DNA from: a virus
Reading direction: 5' to 3' (one strand)
Length of the DNA: 64,000 nucleotides
IMG/VR virus record: IMGVR_UViG_3300043427_003220
Coordinates: 1 to 64,000 of that record
Positions 35,034 through 42,334 of the stretch are shown here, one piece after another; position 1 is the stretch's first letter, and the number at the start of each line of letters is the position of its first letter. The notes beneath the pieces were generated by a model. The model did not search any database, was not told the DNA's origin, and saw only the letters and a program-made list of their open reading frames with translations. The translations under genes and the position numbers were made by a program.

Positions 35034-35237
35034 ATGTACGTAGTGATTATTGACTCTGCAACTGACGGCTGGACTGTAAACCAATCTTTTGAAGCTGAGT
35101 TCTCAACGCTCGGCGAGGCAGAATCCTATGTGCGCACGCTTGAGCGTTGGTCTGCTACTGATAGTCAAAAACAGTTGTGGATTTCTCATGGTCCACAGTT
35201 TAGAATTTTTTGTGAAGAATCAGGCGAATACGTTTAA
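35034..35237 (+). CDS. Hypothetical 67-aa protein
   Basis: This small soluble protein (YVVIIDSATDGWTVNQSFEA, then LGEAESYVRTLERW) has a beta-alpha-beta look. Its start MYVVIIDSATDGW and the later aromatic residues resemble the small proteins at 36522 and 48905, which also open with a beta strand MxVYxI and have a charged helix. It is the first gene of a unit under sigma-28-type promoter 4, with the lipoprotein gene next. Function is unknown. Confidence 0.6.
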   Translation: MYVVIIDSATDGWTVNQSFEAEFSTLGEAESYVRTLERWSATDSQKQLWISHGPQFRIFCEESGEYV

Positions 35238-35252
35238 TTTATGGAGGTATTT

Positions 35253-35627
35253 ATGTTTAAGTATTTGATTTCTTTTGTTTTGTTGGTCGGTTGCGGTGCT
35301 CCTCAAACGCCAGTAGAGGTGTCAGCAGATAAAATGCTACATGATTTTGTGACTGATTGTAAGTCTGTTTATGGAGATAGATGCAACACTTCTATAGTCA
35401 TTCATAGTTTGGCAGAGTCTGCTGAAGAAGAGGCTTGTTGGTTTGAGGATGGCAATCCCGTTAGGCAAATTGTGCCATACAAAGGCTTTGTGGCTCAAAA
35501 CAATAAAACCGCTGTTTATGAGCTATTGTTTTTTTGTAACTTGAATTTAGGAACACTAGAGAGTAAACTGTTAAAGTTTGATGAATTTGCGTTGGTATTA
35601 GGGTTGACAAAACAGGAGCAGCAATGA
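35253..35627 (+). CDS. Predicted lipoprotein 1
   Basis: The start is ATG 35253 with GGAGG 5 nt upstream, giving 124 aa. The N-terminus MFKYLISFVLLVGCGAP is a signal peptidase II signal with lipobox LVGC, so Cys14 would be lipidated. The mature part is acidic with five further Cys (DCKSVYGDRC, EEEACW, FFCNLN), which may pair in the periplasm. Phage lipoproteins often act in lysis (outer spanin) or superinfection exclusion; neither is shown here. The next gene overlaps by ATGA. Confidence 0.7.
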   Translation: MFKYLISFVLLVGCGAPQTPVEVSADKMLHDFVTDCKSVYGDRCNTSIVIHSLAESAEEEACWFEDGNPVRQIVPYKGFVAQNNKTAVYELLFFCNLNLGTLESKLLKFDEFALVLGLTKQEQQ

Positions 35628-35836
35628 CGGAATCACAATGGCTTCAGGCACAACAAGCCTATGACAGAGTAAGAGCCTTACTAGTTAAGGACGGTCAAAC
35701 AATGGAGCAAGCTCAAAAAACGCTTGAAACGCTTGTTTTGTTTGTAATGGGAAGTAAGCTTTCAAAAGAAGAAAACAATGTTGATTTAGCTAGATTTATT
35801 GAAGCCATGTTAAAGGGCGATAAGCCTCAATGTTAA
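35624..35836 (+). CDS. Hypothetical 70-aa helical protein
   Basis: This gene is translationally coupled to the lipoprotein gene (ATGA). It encodes a small all-helical protein (QWLQAQQAYDRVRALLVKDG, then EQAQKTLETLVLFVMGSK) with an acidic second helix and no membrane segment. No family is recognised. Confidence 0.6.
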   Translation: MTESQWLQAQQAYDRVRALLVKDGQTMEQAQKTLETLVLFVMGSKLSKEENNVDLARFIEAMLKGDKPQC

Positions 35837-35848
35837 GGAATTTTAATT

Positions 35849-36094
35849 ATGGAACAGCAATGGATTAGCGCCAAAAAAGCAAAAAAAATGCTTAAAATTG
35901 ATGAAGAACAGTTAGATATTTTAGAAAAACAGGGAAAAGTTAAAACAATTCAGTCTATTGGCAATAAACTGTATCTTTTGTCTAGTCTTTCTGAAGAAAA
36001 GATTGAGTCTTTGCCACAAGAAACGCAAAAAAATATTCAAAAAAACGTATTTAAAAGATTTTTTTCTAAAGTTTTTTCTTGGCTTTCTGTTTAA
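35849..36094 (+). CDS. Possible small DNA-binding protein (excisionase/MerR-like helix)
   Basis: The first 50 residues of this 81-aa protein (WISAKKAKKMLKIDEEQLDI, LEKQGKVKTIQSIGNKLYLL) follow the layout of helix-turn-helix_17/excisionase domains, which begin with an aromatic residue, a helix, a turn and a KV-x-wing. The C-terminal 25 residues are basic and amphipathic (FKRFFSKVFSWLSV) and may touch a membrane or partner. It is a candidate regulator of the accessory genes. The match is by pattern only. Confidence 0.5.
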   Translation: MEQQWISAKKAKKMLKIDEEQLDILEKQGKVKTIQSIGNKLYLLSSLSEEKIESLPQETQKNIQKNVFKRFFSKVFSWLSV

Positions 36095-36134
36095 TTGTTT
36101 GAAAAAAATATATTTTTTCTAACTAGGAATTTTT

Positions 36135-36473
36135 ATGAAACATTTATTTTTATGTGTATTATTGGTTGGTTGTGCGACATCTCCGCAAGTTCCAAATTTG
36201 GCTCCACAACCAACGCCCTCCCCTACCCAAACGCCCAAACGCAAGCCAAAATACAAGGTTGGCGACTGTCTTATGATTGTAGATTTGATTAAAGGCGAAA
36301 CTGAATCTCGCCATAGAGTCAAAATTGAGAAAGTCGGCGTAGATCGTTATTACTACAGATGGCTTCTTGACGACGGACGTTGGGACTCGGAATTATCTGG
36401 CAGCGCTGGCAAATTTGAAGTTTTAGAAAAAATTTCAAAAAAAGTGTTTGACTGCCCTAAAGTTTCACAATAA
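36135..36473 (+). CDS. Predicted lipoprotein 2, proline-rich linker
   Basis: The signal MKHLFLCVLLVGCATS carries lipobox LVGC. A Pro/Thr-rich linker follows (PNLAPQPTPSPTQTPKRKPK), then a compact beta domain of about 70 residues (YKVGDCLMIVDL, HRVKIEKVGVDRYYYRWLLDDG) with two Cys. A linker then small domain is typical of proteins that reach through the periplasm from a lipid anchor; an outer spanin has similar proline content but no such domain. The following promoter overlaps the end of this gene. Confidence 0.68.
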   Translation: MKHLFLCVLLVGCATSPQVPNLAPQPTPSPTQTPKRKPKYKVGDCLMIVDLIKGETESRHRVKIEKVGVDRYYYRWLLDDGRWDSELSGSAGKFEVLEKISKKVFDCPKVSQ

Positions 36474-36484
36474 ACAGTCGATAA
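36458..36484 (+). promoter_or_regulatory. Sigma-28 (FliA)-type promoter, site 5
   Basis: TAAAGTTT (36458-36465, perfect), an 11-nt spacer and GTCGATAA (36477-36484): 15 of 16 consensus positions. The -35 box lies inside the last codons of the lipoprotein gene. The start codon at 36522 follows. Confidence 0.7.
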
Positions 36485-36521
36485 GTCTTACATGAGCAAT
36501 TCAGCTCGTAAAGGAGGCTTT

Positions 36522-36764
36522 ATGCAGGTTTATGTAATTACTTCAGTGGTTAATTCATATGAAGATGTTTCTCCAAATTATGGCGCTGCCAGTGTGTGGT
36601 ACGAAGTGTTTCGTAATAAGGAAGATGCTGTCAACCTTTTGAAAGAATGGGGCTGCGAGCCATTGTCAGACGCAGAAGATACCTTTGCTAGAAAAAAAGA
36701 AAAAGATGGGTGTGTTTACAATTTTTATTACAAAATCAACTCTCAGTTTTTTGCAGGAGCTTAA
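36522..36764 (+). CDS. Hypothetical 80-aa protein
   Basis: The start is ATG 36522 with AAAGGAGG 4 nt upstream. The product opens MQVYVITSVVNSYEDVSPNY and has a charged helix (RNKEDAVNLLKEWG) and aromatic strands (CVYNFYYKINSQFF). The beta-helix-beta layout resembles the small genes at 35034 and 48905, so these may be one family of tiny accessory proteins. Function is unknown. Confidence 0.62.
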   Translation: MQVYVITSVVNSYEDVSPNYGAASVWYEVFRNKEDAVNLLKEWGCEPLSDAEDTFARKKEKDGCVYNFYYKINSQFFAGA

Positions 36765-36765
36765 G

Positions 36766-36855
36766 ATGACAGAATATCAATTTTTTTTAATTTTTGCGGT
36801 TGCCGTAGCCGCATTGTTTGTGTTGGGGTTGACGGTTAATATCATTCAAGACTAA
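36766..36855 (+). CDS. Small single-pass membrane protein (29 aa)
   Basis: ATG 36766 lies one base after the previous stop, with AGGAG about 7 nt upstream. The peptide is MTEYQ, then a hydrophobic helix (FFLIFAVAVAALFVLGLTV), then NIIQD. The next gene has its own AAGGAG ribosome site beginning inside this stop. The ribosome site, tight spacing and clear membrane helix support a real gene. Confidence 0.55.
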   Translation: MTEYQFFLIFAVAVAALFVLGLTVNIIQD

Positions 36856-36867
36856 GGAGTCACTGTC

Positions 36868-37137
36868 ATGGCTAATCCAAAAGTGATACTTCAGGCAGCA
36901 GACTTCTTGACCAAAATGAACATACCCTATAAGTCCATCAAGATGTTTGGGAAGATGCTTATGATTAATACAACGGACTATGAATCTGCTTGTATTATTG
37001 AAAGTATCCTTAATGGCTCTGGCGCAGCCAATGTCAGTGTAGAGGCTCCAGAAGACCGCTATAGCGATGACTATGCGGTGGTTGGCCTTCTAAATGATGA
37101 AATTGAATACGATGACGAGCAGGATGAAGAGCAATGA
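36868..37137 (+). CDS. Hypothetical 89-aa acidic protein
   Basis: AAGGAG precedes the ATG at 36868. The N-terminal two thirds is a small alpha/beta domain (PKVILQAADFLTKMNIPYKS, then SACIIESILNGSGAANVSVE). The last 25 residues are very acidic (LNDEIEYDDEQDEEQ), like DNA-mimic or chaperone tails, though this alone proves nothing. It is coupled to the next gene by ATGA. Confidence 0.6.
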   Translation: MANPKVILQAADFLTKMNIPYKSIKMFGKMLMINTTDYESACIIESILNGSGAANVSVEAPEDRYSDDYAVVGLLNDEIEYDDEQDEEQ

Positions 37138-37328
37138 AACACTTAGTTGCAGCCATTATGTTTTTTCAGATTTGTGGCAATGATTTGGTAATTATTAAGA
37201 ACAATCAACCTTATGCCGTCTGCGGCACTGTAACGCAACTATGCAAAAGTCTTGACATTATTGATTTAATGCTGATTAGGCAGATTTCTTCTTGTTCAAC
37301 TTTAAAGAAGTTTAATGTTATTGAGTAG
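37134..37328 (+). CDS. Hypothetical small Cys-containing, possibly exported protein
   Basis: The 64-aa product starts MKHLVAAIMFFQICGND, a short hydrophobic stretch that might be a signal peptide. It contains four Cys in total (ICGN, VCGT, LCKS, SCST). The gene overlaps the previous stop and lies 9 nt before the metallopeptidase lipoprotein gene. Export and disulfide formation are plausible because its neighbour is also exported. No family is recognised. Confidence 0.55.
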   Translation: MKHLVAAIMFFQICGNDLVIIKNNQPYAVCGTVTQLCKSLDIIDLMLIRQISSCSTLKKFNVIE

Positions 37329-37337
37329 GAGCTTACT

Positions 37338-37940
37338 ATGCTGAAGGTACTTTTGGCTTTGTTGTTAATTGGGTGTGGAACCGTCGAGCAACAAATAATA
37401 GAAGTAGAAAAAGAAGTCCCTGTCCCGTTCTACATTGATAAGTCAAAAGTAGATTCTAAGCTGCTCCCATATGTCATGGAATTTGCAGGCCATTGTGAAA
37501 AGTTTGGAGTTTCTGAACTTTGTCAAAAAAACTTTAAAAAAATTAAATCAATTAAAACAGTTAAATCTTTTTCTGAAAAAATGGTTTTGGGCAAGTGCTA
37601 TATGCACCATAGTGGTCAAAGGTGGGTTGAGGTCACAGAAAGTTGGTACAACTTGGATTCACACTCCATGCGCACTGTCATTATTCATGAGATGATGCAC
37701 TGCACTTTGGCTGCTGGAGACGCCGAAATCTTTCCTCACTACGACGACGAAGAAGACATCATGAACAGCTACCTTTTGTCAGAAAAAACTTTGTTTTTTA
37801 ATTGGCCGGCTTTGTTGAAGGCTGTGTTTCTTAGGGCTGGCGGGACTTTGTCATTGACAAGCCCAGCAGAGACTGCTACAGTAACGCAAACCATAATGGA
37901 CGAAACGGGAGGAATATCTTGTGAAGCCAGAAAAGATTAG
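37338..37940 (+). CDS. Lipoprotein with zinc metallopeptidase (zincin) motif
   Basis: The 200-aa product has a lipoprotein signal (MLKVLLALLLIGCGT, Cys13 lipidated) and a zincin motif VIIHEMMHC: His117 and His121 are zinc ligands and Glu118 the general base. Thirteen residues later comes His134 (FPHYDDEED), a likely third ligand, then IMN (141-143), a possible Met-turn. The order HExxH ... H-x-D ... DIMN matches small metzincin-like proteins seen in some phages. An extended-zincin fit (HExxHxxGxxH) is not met exactly. It probably acts on an envelope or superinfecting-phage protein from the outer membrane; the substrate is unknown. Confidence 0.75.
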   Translation: MLKVLLALLLIGCGTVEQQIIEVEKEVPVPFYIDKSKVDSKLLPYVMEFAGHCEKFGVSELCQKNFKKIKSIKTVKSFSEKMVLGKCYMHHSGQRWVEVTESWYNLDSHSMRTVIIHEMMHCTLAAGDAEIFPHYDDEEDIMNSYLLSEKTLFFNWPALLKAVFLRAGGTLSLTSPAETATVTQTIMDETGGISCEARKD

Positions 37941-38295
37941 TTACGAAGCACTAAAAGAACAATTTCCAGAACTGCTTGATAAGTGCCCGATTGAAGTTAG
38001 AGAGGGATGGTACGGACTTGTTTGGGATATGTGTGAGCAGATATTGGCTGCACGCAAAGCCAAAAATATACCGATTGATGAAGAGAATCCCTTTTATTTT
38101 GTGCAAATTAAAGAAAAGTTTGGCACTTTGAGGGCATATGCTTCTTGGTCAACAGAGGAAGATGAAAAGATTATTTCTATGTTTGAAGATATGAGTCAGT
38201 TTGTCTGCGATGCCTGCGGCGGTGTTGGAAAACTCAGGGGTCAGTATTGGCTCTATACGGCCTGCGATGAGCATACAAACCCTAAAGACAGGTAA
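37921..38295 (+). CDS. Hypothetical protein with C-terminal zinc-binding Cys/His motif
   Basis: This 124-aa gene uses a GTG start inside the previous gene, with GGAGG 8 nt upstream. The core includes FVQIKEKFGTLRAYASW and the end holds CDACGGVG, then TACDEH, a four-ligand zinc site (CxxCG...CxxH). Proteins with KEKFGTLR plus this terminal zinc motif recur in metagenomic phages, without known function. It precedes the fructose-bisphosphatase gene by 3 nt and may share its message. Confidence 0.7.
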   Translation: MKPEKISYEALKEQFPELLDKCPIEVREGWYGLVWDMCEQILAARKAKNIPIDEENPFYFVQIKEKFGTLRAYASWSTEEDEKIISMFEDMSQFVCDACGGVGKLRGQYWLYTACDEHTNPKDR

Positions 38296-38298
38296 GAT

Positions 38299-39201
38299 AT
38301 GGATTTCTTTAAGTTTTTGCGAGTCACTGAAGCAGCAGCTATTGCTAGTTCTAAGTGGATTGGCAAGATGGACAAAAATGCAGCAGATGGAGCTGCTGTA
38401 GATGCCATGAGGGCAGAATTTGATTTTATGGATATTCAAGGCGTTGTGGCTATCGGTGAAGGCGAACTCGACGAAGCTCCTATGTTGTACATTGGCGAAA
38501 AGTTAGGGACAGGCCGTGGTGACAAGTATGACATTGCTGTAGACCCACTAGAGGGGACTGAGTTGGTTGCTAAGGGTAAACCCAATGCTATCTCTGTTAT
38601 GGCTGTAGGAGATTGGGGTTGCCTCATGAGAGCGCCTGATTGCTATATGGATAAGATAGTTGTGGGTTCAAACGCTAAAAGTGCTCTAGTAAGTCTATTC
38701 AAGACTCCTGAGCAAAACCTTAAAGCAATTGCCGACACAATGAGGAGGCCAGTCAAAGACCTGACTGTTTGTGTTTTAGATAGGCCAAGACATATTGATT
38801 TGATTAAAGAAATTACCCAATTAGGGGCTAAAATATCACTTATCAGTGACGGCGACGTACTCGCTGCTATTGGTGTGTGTATGGGCAAGTACGATGTGTT
38901 GATGGGTATTGGCGGCGCTCCAGAGGGTGTTGTATCGGCTGCAGCAGTCAAGAGTCTGGGTGGAAGGATTCTAGGACGTTTAGTATTAGATACATCAGAA
39001 CTCAAAGAACGAGCCGCCAAGATGCACAAACGCGAAGATATAGAGTACGATACGGTAGATATGGCTCATGGTGAACATATAGCCTTTATTGCGACGGGAG
39101 TGACAGACTCTTTCTTGTTGAACGGAGTCATCCACAATGAGGTCCATTCAGTTATACTGACTCCAAAAGAAAGAAGATTCATAAAGACAACTTATGGCTA
39201 A
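38299..39201 (+). CDS. glpX: Class II fructose-1,6-bisphosphatase (GlpX-like)
   Basis: The 300-aa enzyme converts fructose-1,6-bisphosphate to fructose-6-phosphate and phosphate; some GlpX enzymes also use sedoheptulose-1,7-bisphosphate. The match to bacterial GlpX (about 336 aa) is end to end. Metal and phosphate residues are kept: Asp30 (NAADGAAV), Glu54 (AIGEGELDEAPMLYIGE), Asp82 and Glu85 (AVDPLEGT), ISDGDV, and Glu209 (GIGGAPEGVVSAA). Only a short loop and the extreme C-terminus are missing, so it is probably active. It overlaps the large terminase start by 8 nt, so it is expressed with packaging genes. This is an auxiliary metabolic gene that would steer carbon to hexose and pentose phosphates for nucleotide synthesis (inference). 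Confidence 0.93.
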   Translation: MDFFKFLRVTEAAAIASSKWIGKMDKNAADGAAVDAMRAEFDFMDIQGVVAIGEGELDEAPMLYIGEKLGTGRGDKYDIAVDPLEGTELVAKGKPNAISVMAVGDWGCLMRAPDCYMDKIVVGSNAKSALVSLFKTPEQNLKAIADTMRRPVKDLTVCVLDRPRHIDLIKEITQLGAKISLISDGDVLAAIGVCMGKYDVLMGIGGAPEGVVSAAAVKSLGGRILGRLVLDTSELKERAAKMHKREDIEYDTVDMAHGEHIAFIATGVTDSFLLNGVIHNEVHSVILTPKERRFIKTTYG

Positions 39202-41170
39202 GAAAAAAGAACCAGAAATAACAGAAGAACAGCGACTGCGCATTGAGATGCGTAAGCGCCTTTTGTTTACTATTTGTGAATCTAAAGAAGAGCTTCAACA
39301 ATTTATTAAAACTTTCCTTAAGCTAGATTTGCCAGACTGTACAGTAGACGAACTGTCTACTTCTAATCCTATGGAGTCAGTTTGGCAAATTTACTGTACA
39401 ATGAGGACCAACAAGGGCGCCCATCGTGTTGTCGTGGCTGCTTCTCGTAACTCAATGAAGACCGTTATGTCGGCAGTCATTCACTGGTTGGCCATGGTTC
39501 ACTTTAGAAGGTCATGCCTGCAGATTGCCGCCATCAAAGACCAATCTTATAAGGCAATCAAGTATCTTAAGAAATTCCTCCGTATTCCGGAACTTCAAGA
39601 CCACTTTGAAACAAACAGAGCAGGCGAACTTAGACTATCTAATTTGCCTCCCAACTCATATACATCTAAAGATGATGCAGACGTATTTGTGACAGCAGCA
39701 ACCCTTGAAGGTGCTAACTCATCACGTGCGTCTATTATCATTCGAGATGAGTGTGACTTAACACCCAGAGAGATTCTTTCAGAAGTTGCTATGGTTGCCG
39801 ACCCTACTCAAGACGAACACGGCTTTGAGCCAATCACAATTTCTTTGTCGTCTCGCAAGACTTCTCAGGGACCCTTGCAAGAATTGATGGAAGAGGCCGA
39901 GAAGGGCGAAGATACGGACATTAGGTTGGATAAGTGGTCAGCAGTAGACTTCATGAGAAAGTGCCCTCCCGAAGTTCACGGAGAGAAAAGACTCAAGGCA
40001 TACCTTCATACGGAAAACCTTAAAGTTAGATGGGATGAGGAGACATTTCAAGAAGAGCCGCAGGCTATCAAAACCAAGTACAAAGAAATATTGGCCTACG
40101 AAGGCTGCGTTACTTGTCCTGCGTTTATTGCCTGTCAAGCTCGCGCTCCTAAGCAAACAGGCAAGTCAAAGACATTAAGAACAATTGCCTTTACGGGCAA
40201 CTTTATTAAAGAAACCAAAGAAGCCAATAAGATTATTGCCCAGATTTTGAACTGGCGTCCTGAAACCGGCGGCTTAGTGTTTCCTACGTTTAGTCGTCAT
40301 CTTCACGTGAGAAACGTGGAAGAAACTTGGCTTTGGGTAACTGGTCAACAATGGAAAGCGAATAGAAAATGCACTAAGCAGGATGTCTATGCTTGGGCAG
40401 TGACGAACAAGTGGGAAGTTAGCTTCGGTGTTGACTGGGGTGTTAGAGATGCCGCCGTGGTTACGGTAATTCTGTATTCACAAACTCAATCGCGTTGCAT
40501 TGTTTTAAGCGTTCGCGCAGCTACGGGCTACCCTAACTCTCAGTGGGCTGAAACTATTAGACAAAAAGAATGTATGACTTTTCCGCCAGACATTATCTGC
40601 CCTGATATGGCTGATGCTGGCTCGGCCCATTATTTTCAGCCGTATGGTTTCGCCGTCAAAACTAAAAAGCCAGCTCAAATTGAAACAGGTGTAAGCCAAA
40701 TTCAGTCGTTATTGTGGAATGTCGAAAGACAAGAGGCCGACGTAGTATTTTGCAAGACGGAAAACGATTCGGGGATGGACTTTGCTATTGATTGTATGAT
40801 TGGTTGGATGCACAAGAAAGACCCCCGTGGAGAGTTTGACACAAGTCGATACGAAGACGATGATAACACTCACTTTCCCGATGCTTTTCGTTATGCGTTG
40901 GACAAATATCGAACTTCTATGGAAATTCGTATCGCCTCCAAAAAGAATATTGAACAGGCCCCCATGACTCGCGAACAAGCCTATCGCAAAGATATTGATG
41001 CCGCTATGTACGATACCTATAAAGAAATGGGCGTCCCTATGATGCCGTCGCAACTAGCTGAAATGACTATAGACGCTTACAGAAAAGCTGGCATGGGGCA
41101 CCTTATTGAGGGTGATTCTCAGGGGCCGGCTCCTGAGCCAAAGAAAAAATTAATCAAATTTAGTATTTAA
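39194..41170 (+). CDS. terL: Large terminase subunit
   Basis: The 658-aa motor packages DNA into the prohead and cuts it. The ATPase part has a deviant Walker A AASRNSMKT (82-90) and Walker B SIIIRDECDL (180-189, Asp185-Glu186). TISLSSRK may be the coupling motif. The nuclease part has the RNase H-like first acidic strand SFGVDWGVRDAAVV (about 408-421), PDIICPDMADAG and the final FPDAFRYAL (about 562). A Cys-containing insert (about 305-325) separates the domains. Its start overlaps the fructose-bisphosphatase gene. The layout resembles headful and cohesive-end enzymes alike, so the packaging mode is not decided. Confidence 0.92.
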   Translation: MAKKKEPEITEEQRLRIEMRKRLLFTICESKEELQQFIKTFLKLDLPDCTVDELSTSNPMESVWQIYCTMRTNKGAHRVVVAASRNSMKTVMSAVIHWLAMVHFRRSCLQIAAIKDQSYKAIKYLKKFLRIPELQDHFETNRAGELRLSNLPPNSYTSKDDADVFVTAATLEGANSSRASIIIRDECDLTPREILSEVAMVADPTQDEHGFEPITISLSSRKTSQGPLQELMEEAEKGEDTDIRLDKWSAVDFMRKCPPEVHGEKRLKAYLHTENLKVRWDEETFQEEPQAIKTKYKEILAYEGCVTCPAFIACQARAPKQTGKSKTLRTIAFTGNFIKETKEANKIIAQILNWRPETGGLVFPTFSRHLHVRNVEETWLWVTGQQWKANRKCTKQDVYAWAVTNKWEVSFGVDWGVRDAAVVTVILYSQTQSRCIVLSVRAATGYPNSQWAETIRQKECMTFPPDIICPDMADAGSAHYFQPYGFAVKTKKPAQIETGVSQIQSLLWNVERQEADVVFCKTENDSGMDFAIDCMIGWMHKKDPRGEFDTSRYEDDDNTHFPDAFRYALDKYRTSMEIRIASKKNIEQAPMTREQAYRKDIDAAMYDTYKEMGVPMMPSQLAEMTIDAYRKAGMGHLIEGDSQGPAPEPKKKLIKFSI

Positions 41171-41210
41171 TGTTAAAATGTACCATAGTTTCAACTAAAG
41201 GAGAAAAAAC

Positions 41211-41474
41211 ATGGCTCTATCAGATAAAGCAAAACAATACCTTGAGTACGCTCTTGCAAGCCAAGAAGTAGCTGACGAAGTCGTTGCTTCTCTTGACAAG
41301 CAAGCCGAAACCGTTGCCGCTATTGGCGCTACAGCAAACCTCGTCGGTACAGACGGCGCTGGCGGAGCTGGAGATGCGGCACCACTTGCTGGAACTGAAT
41401 CACGCCTCGATGCGGTCGAAGCTAAAATCGACTCCGTTATTGCCGCTCTTAAAGCCGCAGGACTAATGAAGTAA
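41211..41474 (+). CDS. Hypothetical small Ala-rich protein
   Basis: The 87-aa product is Ala-rich, with an N-terminal helix (YLEYALASQEVADEVVASLD), a Gly/Ala-rich linker (GTDGAGGAGDAAPLAG) and a C-terminal heptad helix (LDAVEAKIDSVIAALKAAG). This looks like a small oligomeric virion or head-completion protein, as its place between terminase and portal would allow. It has the ribosome site AAAGGAG, and a TTAAAAT box lies about 35 nt upstream. No family is recognised. Confidence 0.6.
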   Translation: MALSDKAKQYLEYALASQEVADEVVASLDKQAETVAAIGATANLVGTDGAGGAGDAAPLAGTESRLDAVEAKIDSVIAALKAAGLMK

Positions 41475-41476
41475 TA

Positions 41477-41809
41477 ATGATTGGCCACGTAAAAGATGTA
41501 ATTAAGGGAAAAGCTAAGCTTTTTTCAAAGCGTTCTTCTAGGTGGCCATCATTACGCAAATCTTATTTAGAGACTAATAACTCATGTGCAGCTTGCGGCT
41601 GCACAGAGTTTTTAGAAGTGCATCACATTGAACCGTTTCATGAAAATCCTTCCTTAGAGCTAGAAGCAAGTAATCTTATTACGCTGTGCGACAAACCTGG
41701 CAAAGATAATTGTCATCTTGAGATTGGCCATCTTGGCAGCTTTAAGAGCAAAAATCCGAATGTTCGAGAAGATGCAGCCAAAGCCCTTCAAGAAAAAATT
41801 AAAGAATAA
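41477..41809 (+). CDS. HNH endonuclease
   Basis: The 110-aa nuclease has a complete HNH fold: structural zinc Cys37/Cys40 (CAACG) and Cys71/Cys79 (LCDK, NCHLE), catalytic His49-His50 in FLEVHHIEP, Asn66 in ASNLITLC and His80. It starts 3 nt after the previous gene. HNH proteins encoded beside the terminase and portal assist terminase cutting in several phages (HK97 gp74 type). A free-standing homing nuclease is the alternative, but the compact operon position favours packaging. Confidence 0.88.
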   Translation: MIGHVKDVIKGKAKLFSKRSSRWPSLRKSYLETNNSCAACGCTEFLEVHHIEPFHENPSLELEASNLITLCDKPGKDNCHLEIGHLGSFKSKNPNVREDAAKALQEKIKE

Positions 41810-41826
41810 ATTCCACAGTCCGATGA
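41800..41826 (+). promoter_or_regulatory. Sigma-28 (FliA)-type promoter, site 6
   Basis: TAAAGAAT (41800-41807), an 11-nt spacer and TCCGATGA (41819-41826): 12 of 16 positions, one of the two weakest of the set. It overlaps the HNH stop codon and precedes the membrane peptide at 41847. Confidence 0.5.
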
Positions 41827-41846
41827 GAAACTCATGGGGGTGGACT

Positions 41847-41951
41847 ATGAACCTTATTTTAAGTGCAATTGTTGTTTTTGTTGGTTATTGCATGATTAAA
41901 ATTGGTCTTTTTTGGATTGGATTGCTTATGTGGATTTTAAATTTGCTGTAA
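41847..41951 (+). CDS. Small membrane protein (34 aa)
   Basis: ATG 41847 follows GGGGGTGG by 3 nt. The peptide (NLILSAIVVFVGYCMIKIG, then LFWIGLLMWILNLL) is hydrophobic along its whole length, giving one long or two short membrane helices. It sits alone after a sigma-28-type promoter. Other small membrane peptides in the window (3605, 36766, 57386) show the same pattern of tiny gene plus good ribosome site. Confidence 0.6.
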   Translation: MNLILSAIVVFVGYCMIKIGLFWIGLLMWILNLL

Positions 41952-41986
41952 AATTAAGTTGGCTGTTCGACCAATAAAGGACCCAA

Positions 41987-42307
41987 ATGAAAAATATTTA
42001 CGTCTGTGCCCCTTGGCGTGACCCGAACTCTATCCTTCAATTCAAACAAATCTGCAATAAAATCATTCAGATGGGGCACAATCCAATCTGTTGGGAAATA
42101 ATGTACTCGTCGCTTCTTGACTTTTCTGATTATAAAAACAGAGACAAGGCGCTGAATATGGGTTTATCCCTCATGAATACTTGTCACGAAGTGTGGTTAT
42201 TTGGAGCCAAGACTCCATCAATGCTTCAAGAGATAGAGTTGGCCAAAATAAAAGAATTGACAATTGTGGAGCACTCTCTTCTTGACTTTCTTCATAGTTC
42301 AAGGTAA
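41987..42307 (+). CDS. Nucleoside 2-deoxyribosyltransferase-like protein (DUF4406-type)
   Basis: The 106-aa product begins KNIYVCAPWRDPNS and continues with CNKIIQMGHNPICWEIMY, RDKALNMGLSLMNTCHEVWL, FGAKTPSMLQEIELAK. This matches the small Rossmann-like family related to nucleoside 2-deoxyribosyltransferases (YVxxPYR...GH.P...D...R...GL.....C.EVW..G...S.GM..E...A). The nucleophilic-Glu equivalent may be the E in LQEIELAK. A role in nucleotide salvage is plausible but unproven. The -35 box of the next gene's promoter lies in its last codons. Confidence 0.7.
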   Translation: MKNIYVCAPWRDPNSILQFKQICNKIIQMGHNPICWEIMYSSLLDFSDYKNRDKALNMGLSLMNTCHEVWLFGAKTPSMLQEIELAKIKELTIVEHSLLDFLHSSR

Positions 42308-42310
42308 AAT
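42282..42310 (+). promoter_or_regulatory. Sigma-70-like promoter before the portal unit
   Basis: TTGACT (42282-42287), a 17-nt spacer and TAAAAT (42305-42310). The -35 lies in the preceding gene. It drives the structural protein at 42335 and the portal at 43331. Confidence 0.75.
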
Positions 42311-42334
42311 GTCGAAGACTATAGGAGTTTTCGC

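Noticed and set aside
36135-36473. Outer spanin (Rz1-like)
   Set aside because: It has the lipobox and proline-rich stretch but also a folded C-terminal domain, and no inner spanin gene overlaps or precedes it.
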